A DNA stretch of 16,851 bases, taken from assembly GCA_030066475.1 (NCBI GenBank), contig JASJBO010000195.1, positions 1 through 16,851 on the forward strand, given 5' to 3'. The notes below the pieces were generated by a model that was given only the letters and a program-made list of their open reading frames with translations, made no database searches and was not told where the DNA came from. The position numbers and the translations under genes were made by a program. Of this stretch, positions 1 to 6,519 are shown in pieces (position 1 is the stretch's first letter; every line of letters begins with the position of its first letter). This DNA comes from Myxococcota bacterium. GTDB lineage: Bacteria; Myxococcota_A; UBA9160; PR03.

Positions 1-762
1 CGCCACGGCGCGCGCCAGCAGCGTCTTGCCGGTGCCCGGCGGCCCCACCAGCAGGATGCCCTTGGGCATGCGGGCGCCGAGCCGGCCGTGCGATCGGGGG
101 TCCTTCAGGAAGTCGACCACCTCGCGCAGCTCGGCCTTCGCCTCGTCCACGCCGGCCACGTCGGCGAAGCTCACGCGGGTGTCCGACTCGACGTAGACCT
201 TGGCCTTGCTGCGGCCGATCGAGAGCAGCCCGCCACCGGGTCCGCCCATGCTGCGGGCCATGCGGCGCATCAGGAACAGCCACACGGCCAGGAACAGCCC
301 GATCGGCACGAGCCACGAGAGCAGCGTCGGCAGGAAGGTGCTGCGCGGCCGGCTGGCGTAGGTCACGCCCTGCGCGTCGAGCTGCTCGGCAAGGCCCGAC
401 TCGACGCGGTTCGTCACGAAGCGGCTCTTGCCGTCGGGCAGCGGCTCGTGGAGGCTGCCCTCGATCAGGTCGCCGGAGACCACCACCTCGGCGACCTTGC
501 CCTGCTCGACCAGCTCGCGGAACTGGCTGTAGGGAATGCGCTCGACGGTGCGCATCGCCACCCACAGGTCGTGGAGCAGGAGCACGCCGAACACGGCGAG
601 CACCAGATACACCAGGTGGAAGCGCGGGTTCTCCTGGATCGACGGGCGCTCGTCCCCGAGCGGCCGGCGCCGCCTGGATCGGCCCGTAGGACGGGAGCCC
701 GCGCCGTCCGCTGGTCGGGGCGGTCTGGGCGGGCGCGGCGCTCGGGGCAGCTCTTCGGCCAC
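1..762 (-). CDS. ftsH: ATP-dependent zinc metalloprotease FtsH, N-terminal part (cut by window edge)
   Basis: FtsH is a membrane-anchored hexameric AAA+ protease that degrades misfolded membrane proteins and short-lived regulators. The 254 codons present run off the left edge. They show an Arg/Pro-rich cytoplasmic leader (about residues 1-45), a first membrane segment (about 48-68), a small extracytoplasmic domain with the YSQF motif (about 77-140), a second membrane segment (about 144-166), a Gly-rich linker and the start of the AAA domain. Walker A is GPPGTGKT at 240-247. The Walker B, SRH and HExxH zinc site lie outside the window. The first usable start after the upstream stop (790-792) is GTG at 762, without a strong Shine-Dalgarno. 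An ATG at 770 is in another frame. The first in-frame ATG falls after the first membrane segment and would remove it. The start lies 27 nt downstream of the nuclease gene, so the two are probably cotranscribed. The leader is longer and more basic than in most FtsH proteins. Confidence 0.95.
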   Translation of the reverse strand, partial: MAEELPRAPRPPRPPRPADGAGSRPTGRSRRRRPLGDERPSIQENPRFHLVYLVLAVFGVLLLHDLWVAMRTVERIPYSQFRELVEQGKVAEVVVSGDLIEGSLHEPLPDGKSRFVTNRVESGLAEQLDAQGVTYASRPRSTFLPTLLSWLVPIGLFLAVWLFLMRRMARSMGGPGGGLLSIGRSKAKVYVESDTRVSFADVAGVDEAKAELREVVDFLKDPRSHGRLGARMPKGILLVGPPGTGKTLLARAVA

Positions 763-789
763 GCTGGCATGGTAGCCGCGGGTGCGGGA

Positions 790-2145
790 TCAGCCGAGCT
801 TCACCGTCTCGCCCAGCTCGGGCGCCCGCGCGCGGACCCCGTGCTGCTCCTGGAGGCGCCGCCGCAGCGTGTCGGCGGCGACCGGCTCGCCGTGGGTGAC
901 GAACACCTCGCGCGGCGCGCGCTCGCAGGCGCCCACCCAGGCCAGCAGCTCGCCCTGGTCGGCGTGCGCCGACAGCATGTCGAGCTGGAGCACGCGCGCG
1001 CGCACCGGGACGTACTCCCCGTGGATCTTGATCGCCTCGACGCCGTGCGCCAGGGCGTCGCCGCGCGTGCCCGGCGCCATGAAGCCGGGCAGCAGGATCG
1101 TGTTGCGCGGGTCCGGCGCCAGCGCCTTCAGGTGGTGCAGCACGCGGCCGCCGGTCGCCATCCCGCTGGCCGAGACGATCACCAGCGGCCCGCGCCGCGC
1201 GCACAGGGCGCGCGACTCGTCGGGCGAGCGCACGTACTGGGGCAGATCGCAGACCGCCGCGCAGGCCTCGGCGTCGAGGCGGTGGTAGCCGGCACTGGCG
1301 CGCAGCACCTCGGTGGCGCGCGTGGCCATCGGGCTGTTCAGGAACACCGGCACGGCGGGCGTGAGCCCGCGCTCGAACACCTGGCGCAGGCAGTAGAGCA
1401 GCGCCTGCGCGCGTCCCACCGCGAACGACGGAATCAGCAGCACCCCGCCGCGCTCGAGCGTCTCCGACAGCACGGCGGCGATCGCCTCGACGGGATCGCC
1501 GGGAGCATGCGAGCGGTCGCCATAGGTCGACTCGACCACCAGCCAGTCGGGTGTGCCCGGCGGCTCGGGGGGCTTCATGATCAGATCCGACGAGCGGCCG
1601 AGGTCGCCGGAGAACAGCACCGAGCGGCCCTCGGACGACACCTCCACCGAGGCGGCGCCCAGGATGTGGCCCGCCGGCCGCAGCCGCACGCGCAGCGAGC
1701 CGACCTCGTGCCAGACGCCGAACTCGGTGGTCTCGATCCGCGCGAGCGCGTCGCGCGCGTCGGCCTCGGTGTAGAGCGGCAGCGCCGGCCGGTGCTTCGA
1801 GAAGCCCTTGCGGTTGGCGTAGCTCGCGTCCTCCTCCTGGAGCTTGCCCGCGTCGGGCAGCAGGATGTCGCAGAGCGCGCCGGTCGGCGCCGAGCACAGC
1901 ACCGGGCCGGCGAAGCCGTCCCGCACCAGCGCCGGCACGTGGCCACTGTGGTCGATGTGGGCGTGGGTCAGCACGACGGCGTCGATCGCGGCCGGGTCGA
2001 AGGGCAGCGGCTTCCAGTTCCGCAGCCGCAGGGCCTTCACGCCCTGGAACAGCCCACAGTCCACCAGCAGCCGGGTGTCGCCGTGCGACACCAGGTACTT
2101 CGATCCCGTCACCGTCCCCGCCGCTCCGAGGAAGCTCAGCTCCAC
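790..2145 (-). CDS. MBL-fold beta-CASP nuclease (RNA-processing type), 451 aa
   Basis: This belongs to the metallo-beta-lactamase/beta-CASP family, whose members (CPSF73/Ysh1-like, RNase J-like) hydrolyse RNA phosphodiester bonds using two zinc ions. Visible motifs are THAHIDHSGH (60-69), the metal-ligand His in PAGH (H160), SGD (D181), the beta-CASP motif VESTYGD (204-210), VSASGMATGG (324-333), SAHAD (392-396) with its His, and the C-terminal THGE (417-420) of the RMMBL motif. All core metal ligands appear present, so activity is likely. The length of about 450 residues matches the short bacterial/archaeal CPSF-like branch, not RNase J (about 550). GTG at 2145 is chosen because GGAGGAG lies 6 nt upstream and the conserved fold starts at residue 3. 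The open frame extends further upstream without homology. It is probably cotranscribed with ftsH just downstream. The substrate is unknown. Confidence 0.93.
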   Translation of the reverse strand: MELSFLGAAGTVTGSKYLVSHGDTRLLVDCGLFQGVKALRLRNWKPLPFDPAAIDAVVLTHAHIDHSGHVPALVRDGFAGPVLCSAPTGALCDILLPDAGKLQEEDASYANRKGFSKHRPALPLYTEADARDALARIETTEFGVWHEVGSLRVRLRPAGHILGAASVEVSSEGRSVLFSGDLGRSSDLIMKPPEPPGTPDWLVVESTYGDRSHAPGDPVEAIAAVLSETLERGGVLLIPSFAVGRAQALLYCLRQVFERGLTPAVPVFLNSPMATRATEVLRASAGYHRLDAEACAAVCDLPQYVRSPDESRALCARRGPLVIVSASGMATGGRVLHHLKALAPDPRNTILLPGFMAPGTRGDALAHGVEAIKIHGEYVPVRARVLQLDMLSAHADQGELLAWVGACERAPREVFVTHGEPVAADTLRRRLQEQHGVRARAPELGETVKLG

Positions 2146-2151
2146 CGCGAT

Positions 2152-2158
2152 CTCCTCC
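2152..2158 (-). promoter_or_regulatory. Ribosome binding site of the beta-CASP nuclease gene
   Basis: GGAGGAG on the minus strand is followed by 6 nt and then GTG at 2145. This strong Shine-Dalgarno sets the start, although the reading frame stays open for another 74 codons upstream. Confidence 0.75.
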
Positions 2159-2186
2159 CCAGCCCGTCCCGGGCGAAGCGTACGCC

Positions 2187-2210
2187 CTCGAGCGGCAGGC
2201 GCCGCTCGGG
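2187..2210. other. GC-rich hairpin between acyl-CoA synthetase and nuclease genes
   Basis: A perfect 8-bp inverted repeat, CGAGCGGC and GCCGCTCG, has the 4-nt loop AGGC; one G-T and one G-C pair extend it. It lies in the 121-bp gap after the acyl-CoA synthetase stop and before the nuclease start. There is no T-tract on either side, so it is not a classical intrinsic terminator. It could be an attenuator, a processing site or chance in GC-rich DNA. I see nothing else in the gap apart from the ribosome binding site. Confidence 0.35.
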
Positions 2211-2266
2211 ACCGGAGCGGCGGCTGGACGCGGCGCCCTGGCGTCGGGTGCTCCCACGCCGCGGGC

Positions 2267-3901
2267 CTAACCCGCGGCGCGCTCCGACGAGAGCTCGGTG
2301 GCGCGCCGGGTCTCGAGCTTGTAGTCCGCCTTGCCGTTGGGGCCGCGGAACACCTGGTCGACCACATAGATCTCCCTGGGGATCTTGTAGCCGGCGATGT
2401 GCTGGCGACAGTGCTCGCGCAGCGCGGCCTCGCCCGGGTCGGCCGCGCCGGCGGCGACCGAAACCAGCGCCACCACGCGCTGGCTCCAGCGCTCGTCGTC
2501 GACGCCCACCGCCACCGCGTCGTATACGGCGGGGTGGCTCTTGATCGCGTTCTCGACCTCCTCGACGAAGATCTTCTCGCCGCCGCTGTTGATGCACACC
2601 GAGCCGCGCCCGAACAGCTTGACCGCGCCGTCGGCCTCGATCTCCGCGATGTCGCCGGTGATGGCGTGCCGCACGCCGTCGATCTCGACGAAGGTCTCGG
2701 CGGTCTTCTCGGGATCGCCGTAGTAGCCGACCGGCACCCAGCCGCGCAGAGCCACCTTGCCGCGCACCCCCGAGCCCGGCTCGAGCGGGCGCAGGTCGTC
2801 GCCCAGCACGACGGTGCGATCGTTCATCTCGAAGGTGAGTCCCTGCCCGAAGCTCTTGTGGCCCTCGCCGCCGCGGCCCTGGAAGCCGGTCTCGGTGGAG
2901 CCGTAGTTGTCGAGCATGTTGCACTGCGGCAGGTACTTCTTGAGCTTGTCCTTCACCGGCTCCGAGAAGATCGCGCCAGCGGAGCCGATCACCAGCATGC
3001 TCGAGCAGTCGAGCGGCTCCGGCGCCGCGGCGTTGCGCTCGAGCGCGTCGGCGATCGGGCGCGCCATCGCGTCGCCCACCAGCGAGATCGTCATCACCTT
3101 CTCCGCCGCGATCAGGCGCACGATCTCGTCGGCGTCGAAGCGCTTCTGGTAGACGATCTTGCTGCCGCCGATCAGGGAGATGAAGGTCGCGAGCTGCGCG
3201 GCGCCGTGGATCAGCGGCGCGGCGATCATCGAGCTGACCAGCGGGCCGACGGTGCGCGCGCGCTCGAGCAGCGCGTCGAGCTCGGTGATGTCCGCGCCGA
3301 TCGGGTCGCCGCCGCCGAAGCAGGCGAAGTACGCGGCCTCGTGCGGCCACATCACGCCCTTGGGCATGCCGGTGGTGCCGCCCGTATAGATGATGAACAG
3401 GTCGTCGTTGGAGCGCCCGCTGAAGTCGCGCTCGGTCGAGCCCTCGGCGCAGGCGGCCCGGAAGTCGATCGAGCTGGCCGGCCCGAGGTCGGCGCCGCTG
3501 TCGTCCTCGACCGAGACCAGGTGCTGGAGCTGCGGACACTGTCCGCGCACGCGCGCGATGCGGTCGGCGAACTCGCGGTGGTGCACCACCGCCTTCAGGT
3601 CCGCGTTGCCGAACAGGTAGACCAGCTCCTCCTCGACGTAGCGGTAGTTGATGTTGATCGGAACGGCCGAGATCTTGAAGGCTGCCAGCATCGTGGTGGT
3701 GTACTCGGTGCCGTTGTAGAGATAGGTCCCGATGTGATCGCCGCCGCCCAGGCCTCGGCTGCGGAAGAAGTGCGCCAGCCGGGTGGCGCGCTCGTCGAGC
3801 TCGCGGTAGCTGAGGCGCTCGTCGCCACACACCAGCGCGATCTGGTCGGGCACGGCGTCGGCCACGGCCTCGAAGAGGTCGGCGATCTGGTAGCTGTCCA
3901 T
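2267..3901 (-). CDS. AMP-dependent acyl-CoA synthetase (FadD-type), 544 aa
   Basis: This ANL-superfamily ligase activates a carboxylic acid to an acyl-adenylate with ATP and then to the CoA thioester in the cytoplasm. The large adenylation domain carries the P-loop YTGGTTGMPKG (172-182), the A5 motif YGSTE (333-337), the A7 motif TGD (415-417) and the hinge region GRGSVCINSGGEKI (431-444). The small C-terminal domain carries the catalytic lysine in PNGKADYK (K524). The full family length is present and all key residues are intact. The C-terminal FRGPNGKADYK resembles FadD synthetases used for branched, sterol-derived or medium/long-chain acids in high-GC bacteria, but the substrate cannot be read from sequence. 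The ATG at 3901 has no Shine-Dalgarno and lies 7 nt after a TAGGAT box, suggesting a leaderless transcript. It is divergent from the VOC gene and possibly leads an operon with the nuclease and ftsH. Confidence 0.93.
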   Translation of the reverse strand: MDSYQIADLFEAVADAVPDQIALVCGDERLSYRELDERATRLAHFFRSRGLGGGDHIGTYLYNGTEYTTTMLAAFKISAVPININYRYVEEELVYLFGNADLKAVVHHREFADRIARVRGQCPQLQHLVSVEDDSGADLGPASSIDFRAACAEGSTERDFSGRSNDDLFIIYTGGTTGMPKGVMWPHEAAYFACFGGGDPIGADITELDALLERARTVGPLVSSMIAAPLIHGAAQLATFISLIGGSKIVYQKRFDADEIVRLIAAEKVMTISLVGDAMARPIADALERNAAAPEPLDCSSMLVIGSAGAIFSEPVKDKLKKYLPQCNMLDNYGSTETGFQGRGGEGHKSFGQGLTFEMNDRTVVLGDDLRPLEPGSGVRGKVALRGWVPVGYYGDPEKTAETFVEIDGVRHAITGDIAEIEADGAVKLFGRGSVCINSGGEKIFVEEVENAIKSHPAVYDAVAVGVDDERWSQRVVALVSVAAGAADPGEAALREHCRQHIAGYKIPREIYVVDQVFRGPNGKADYKLETRRATELSSERAAG

Positions 3902-3908
3902 CGCGCCG

Positions 3909-3914
3909 ATCCTA
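3909..3914 (-). promoter_or_regulatory. Candidate -10 box for a leaderless acyl-CoA synthetase mRNA
   Basis: TAGGAT on the minus strand is followed by exactly 7 nt and then the ATG. No Shine-Dalgarno precedes the ATG, which fits transcription starting at or next to the start codon. No recognisable -35 is seen. Confidence 0.45.
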
Positions 3915-3916
3915 GT

Positions 3917-3928
3917 GCGGCCGGCCGC
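3917..3928. promoter_or_regulatory. 12-bp perfect palindrome in the divergent promoter region
   Basis: GCGGCCGGCCGC is self-complementary over its full length. It lies in the 87-bp gap between the divergent acyl-CoA synthetase and VOC genes, just upstream of the TAGGAT box, where a repressor such as a TetR-type regulator could block transcription. GC-rich palindromes arise easily by chance at this base composition, and no regulator gene lies beside it. Confidence 0.3.
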
Positions 3929-3952
3929 GGGGCGCCCGCTGGCCTCCGGGCG

Positions 3953-3958
3953 TTACCC
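3953..3958 (+). promoter_or_regulatory. Candidate -10 box for the VOC/membrane-protein pair
   Basis: TACCCT lies about 30 nt upstream of the VOC start. It would give a short leader that keeps the GGGAGA ribosome binding site at 3978-3983. No -35 consensus is seen, so support is weak. Confidence 0.3.
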
Positions 3959-3988
3959 TCCGGATCGAACCCGCGACGGGAGAACGCC

Positions 3989-4444
3989 ATGTCCCAGCCC
4001 CTCGCCGGCCGCCTCGGCCTCGGACCGATCGACCAGGTGGGCTACGTGGTCGCCGACCTCGACCGCGCCCTGCCCCACTACGAGGCGCTCTTCGGCCCCT
4101 TCGAGGTGTCCGAGGCGCCCCTCCCCCGCTGCACCTACCGTGGCCGGGAGGCGGACTGCCGACTCAGGATCGCCGTCAACCGCTCGGGGCCGCTCGAGGT
4201 GGAGCTGATCCAGGTGCTCGAGGGCGAGACGCCGCACACCGAGCATCTGCGCGCGCACGGCGAGGGGCCCCACCACGTGCGCTTCCGCGTGGATGCGGGG
4301 CTCGAGCAGAAGCTGGCCGAGCTCGAGGCCGAGGGCTGCGAGACGGTCTTCTTCAAGCGCTTCGGACCCGCTATCGCCTTCGCCTACGTCGAGACGCCGG
4401 AATCGCTGGGGCGCAGCATCGTCGAGCTCCTGGAGATGCCGTGA
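3989..4444 (+). CDS. VOC-fold (glyoxalase/methylmalonyl-CoA epimerase-like) protein, 151 aa
   Basis: The protein has two betaalphabetabetabeta modules of the vicinal oxygen chelate superfamily, whose members bind a divalent metal and act as epimerases, lyases or dioxygenases. The first strand reads IDQVGYVVADLD (14-25), the second EVELIQ (70-75), the third GPHHVRFRV (93-101) and the last IVELLE (144-149). By comparison with methylmalonyl-CoA epimerase, the metal ligands would be Q16, E72, a His of HH95-96 and E146. The usual first His is replaced by Gln, as in several VOC subfamilies, so metal binding is plausible but the reaction is unassigned. ATG at 3989 has GGGAGA 5 nt upstream. The gene overlaps the next one by 4 bp (GTGA), implying translational coupling. 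It is divergent from the acyl-CoA synthetase, which hints at acyl-CoA chemistry without proving it. Confidence 0.88.
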   Translation: MSQPLAGRLGLGPIDQVGYVVADLDRALPHYEALFGPFEVSEAPLPRCTYRGREADCRLRIAVNRSGPLEVELIQVLEGETPHTEHLRAHGEGPHHVRFRVDAGLEQKLAELEAEGCETVFFKRFGPAIAFAYVETPESLGRSIVELLEMP

Positions 4445-4797
4445 GCGATGACGCCCGCCGAGACGGCGCAGCGGGTCTATCGGCCGGAGCGCTGGGCCGG
4501 GCCATCCTCGAGCGTGGCCTGCTCCCGTTCGTGCGCGAGCCTACGCTCTGGCCCGTCGGACTGGTGCTGCTGGCGCACGCCTGGGCGTTTCTTGCGCCGC
4601 TGATGCTGTTTGCGACGCGTGACGGGAAGCCACTCGCGGCCGCCTTGCTCGTGTTGGCCGCGCTGCCGACGCTGGCCGCTTTGCGCTGGGAGTGGCGCGA
4701 GCGCGGCCGTCCGGCTGTGCTGTCCGCGGTCGCCGCCGCCACCTGGCTCGGCAGCGCGGTGGCGGCGCTCGCGGCGGGCCACTACGAGGTGCTCTGA
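4441..4797 (+). CDS. Small membrane protein of unknown function, 118 aa
   Basis: I do not recognise the family. The 118 residues comprise a hydrophilic N-terminus (1-30), three predicted membrane helices (about 37-58, 63-82 and 92-112) and a short tail ending GHYEVL. The loop between helices 2 and 3 is charged (RWEWRERGR, 82-90). The GTG start overlaps the TGA of the VOC gene by 4 bp (GTGA), with GGAGA 4 nt upstream inside the VOC gene, so the two are likely translated together. It resembles small integral proteins with no conserved polar residues inside the membrane, which argues against an enzyme and suggests a structural or accessory role. The gene converges on the sigma-factor gene with only 25 bp between stops. 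Confidence 0.8.
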   Translation: MSDDARRDGAAGLSAGALGRAILERGLLPFVREPTLWPVGLVLLAHAWAFLAPLMLFATRDGKPLAAALLVLAALPTLAALRWEWRERGRPAVLSAVAAATWLGSAVAALAAGHYEVL

Positions 4798-4822
4798 GGC
4801 AGCCGGCCGGCCGCGCCGCGGC

Positions 4823-6214
4823 TCAGGCGGCGTCGCGCTCGAGCAGCGACGCAAGCCCATCAACCTTGCCGCTCTGGCGCAGCCGCGCCAGCGCGCGCGC
4901 CTCGATCTGGCGGACGCGCTCGCGCGAGAGACCCAGGCGCTTGCCGATCACCTGGAGCGTCTGCTCCGGCTCGTCCCCGAGGCCGAAGCGGCACTGGATC
5001 ACGGTGCGCTCGCGCGGCTCGAGATCCTCGAGCAGGTGATACATCGCGTGCTGCACCTTGCCCCGATCGACCCCGTCGGCCGGATCCTCGTTCGAGTCGT
5101 CGGCGAGCGCGTCGTCGAGCACCAGGTCATCGGTGCCGGGCAGCGGGGTGTGGGTGGACACGAGGGGCGTCATCGTCGAAGTCAGACGGTCGAGGTCCTC
5201 GGCACTGATTCCCAGCATCTCGCCGATCTCGCTGCGCTTCGGCTCCTCGTGGGTGCGGCCGCGCAGCTGCTGCTCGGCGCGCTTGTAGCGCAGCTGCAGG
5301 TCGTAGACGTGCGAGGGCGCGCGTACCGTGCGCGAGTACTTCTGGACCGCGCGGATCATCGCCTGGTGGATCCACCACGCGGCGTAGGTCGAGAACTTGT
5401 GGCCCCGCGTGTAGTCGAACTTCTCGACGGCGCGGATCAGGCCCAGGTTGCCCTCCTGGATCAGATCGAGGAACGGCACGCCCATGCCCCGATAGCCGCG
5501 CGCGAACTTGATCACGAGCTTCAGGTTGTACTGCACGAAGGTCTGCTTGATCGCCTCGTGCGCGTCGAGCGCCCGCCGCGCAGCGACGGCCCCACGCCGC
5601 GCGCGCCCCTTGCCACCGGCGTCGACGGCGCGGAACGCGGCCACGACCACCTCGAAGGCCAGATCGGCGTCGCGCACGGCCTGCGCGACCTGCCGGTCGA
5701 GACGCGCGAGGCGCTGGGCCGCTCCGGCGGCCTTCGACCGGGCGGTGCGCTCGCGCCGCTCCAGCAGCTTCTCGACGCCGAGCATCGCCGCGTCGAGCTG
5801 ATCGCTCCAATCGCGGCCACTGCCGTCGAGATGCCGCGCCGAGATCGTCGCGGTCACGTAGCCGCCGTCCTTGCGCTGGCGCCAGCCTCGCACCAGCTCG
5901 TGAGCCACAGCCGACAGGCCGAGCGCGGCGTCCAGGAATGCCTCGCGTCTGGCCTCGAGCTGCGCGGCCAGCGCGTGCTGCTCCTCGCGACTCAGGACGG
6001 GGCTCTCCGAGATCGAGCGGATGTAGCTCGCGAGGGCGTCGCCGCCGTCGAACACGGGCGTACTGCGCCGCGACGCGGCGGGCAGTTGGTCCTCCTCGAG
6101 CGGCCCGGGCCGGGCGCGCTCGGCCTCGAACGCCGGTGCGCGCGTCTCGCTGCGCGGCTCCCAGATTGCGTCGATCGGACCGCTGTGAACGAAGTCGTCA
6201 TCGAAGTGGGTCAT
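4823..6214 (-). CDS. RNA polymerase sigma-70 family factor (group 1/2 type), 463 aa
   Basis: This protein directs RNA polymerase to promoters. Region 1.2 is at about 57-82 (LASYIRSISESPVLSREEQ). Residues about 83-215 are a long, Arg/Ala-rich non-conserved segment. Region 2 is at about 219-290 (core binding NLGLIRAVEKFDYTRGHKFS, then STYAAWWIHQAMIRAV). Region 3 is at about 300-370, and region 4 at about 395-447 with the helix-turn-helix LSRERVRQIEARALARLR. There is no acidic region 1.1. In region 2.4 the usual TWWIRQAIT pattern is AWWIHQAMI, so residues equivalent to E. coli sigma70 R436 and T440 are His and Ile. It may therefore be an alternative (RpoS/SigB-like) factor, not the housekeeping one, but primary function is not excluded. 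ATG at 6214 has AGAAGG 6 nt upstream, and a near-consensus promoter sits 33 nt further up. Confidence 0.92.
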   Translation of the reverse strand: MTHFDDDFVHSGPIDAIWEPRSETRAPAFEAERARPGPLEEDQLPAASRRSTPVFDGGDALASYIRSISESPVLSREEQHALAAQLEARREAFLDAALGLSAVAHELVRGWRQRKDGGYVTATISARHLDGSGRDWSDQLDAAMLGVEKLLERRERTARSKAAGAAQRLARLDRQVAQAVRDADLAFEVVVAAFRAVDAGGKGRARRGAVAARRALDAHEAIKQTFVQYNLKLVIKFARGYRGMGVPFLDLIQEGNLGLIRAVEKFDYTRGHKFSTYAAWWIHQAMIRAVQKYSRTVRAPSHVYDLQLRYKRAEQQLRGRTHEEPKRSEIGEMLGISAEDLDRLTSTMTPLVSTHTPLPGTDDLVLDDALADDSNEDPADGVDRGKVQHAMYHLLEDLEPRERTVIQCRFGLGDEPEQTLQVIGKRLGLSRERVRQIEARALARLRQSGKVDGLASLLERDAA

Positions 6215-6246
6215 GGAGAACCTTCTCTCTATTGGGCGCTGGAAAG

Positions 6247-6275
6247 GTTATCGGTCAAGAAGCAACGTTTGTCAA
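6247..6275 (-). promoter_or_regulatory. Sigma-70-type promoter of the sigma-factor gene
   Basis: On the minus strand a perfect TTGACA (6270-6275) is followed by a 17-bp spacer and GATAAC (6247-6252). Transcription would start near 6240, giving a leader of about 26 nt that contains AGAAGG. This is the only promoter in the window with a full -35, and it sits in the most AT-rich stretch. Confidence 0.75.
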
Positions 6276-6284
6276 TGTATGATC

Positions 6285-6307
6285 TCGATTTTTTCTCGAC
6301 AAATCGA
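6285..6307. repeat. Inverted repeat upstream of the sigma-factor promoter
   Basis: TCGATTT (6285-6291) and AAATCGA (6301-6307) are perfect inverted copies, separated by 9 nt and centred about 20 bp upstream of the -35. The placement suits an activator or repressor site, or an UP-like element given the T-run. It is short enough to be chance. Confidence 0.35.
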
Positions 6308-6519
6308 CGATCCTGCTGCTCACATGGCCTGCAACGCCTTTGGATGCCGCAGAAGCCCGCGAGGAGTCGTCGCCGGAATCCTGGATACCAGCGATACCTC
6401 GCGGCAAAATGTCTCAGTCTGGCCGGAACGCCTCCGAATCGGCGTGCACCCGGGCCGGGGCGGGCCTAGGCTGCCCGGGAGCGGGCCGCCCGCTCGACCC
6501 TTTCCCGAGGACCTCGACT

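Larger units (their letters stand above)
6215..6519. other. 305-bp divergent intergenic region
   Basis: The part next to the sigma factor (6230-6310) is AT-rich and holds its promoter and an inverted repeat. On the plus strand TATGAT at 6278-6283 could be a -10 for the lipoprotein operon but has no good -35. The remainder is GC-rich with no coding signal I trust. Just before the operon, a 7-bp stem hairpin GAGCGGG-CCG-CCCGCTC (6479-6495) ends 24 nt upstream of the GTG start. A TAGGCT box at 6467-6472 is another possible -10. Confidence 0.5.

Noticed and set aside
465..770. ATG at 770 as the start of ftsH
   Set aside because: That ATG opens a different frame that encodes no FtsH segment. The motif-bearing frame starts with GTG at 762.
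88..2544. 818-codon plus-strand open frame
   Set aside because: It lies antisense to ftsH, the nuclease and the acyl-CoA synthetase, all of which have clear motifs. Its translation is His/Arg/Ala-rich low-complexity sequence with no family motif, as expected from high GC.
4798..4822. GC-rich self-complementary stretch (AGCCG...CGGCT) between the small membrane protein and sigma-factor genes
   Set aside because: Only a 5-bp stem with a large loop and no T-tract, so it is not supportable as a terminator.
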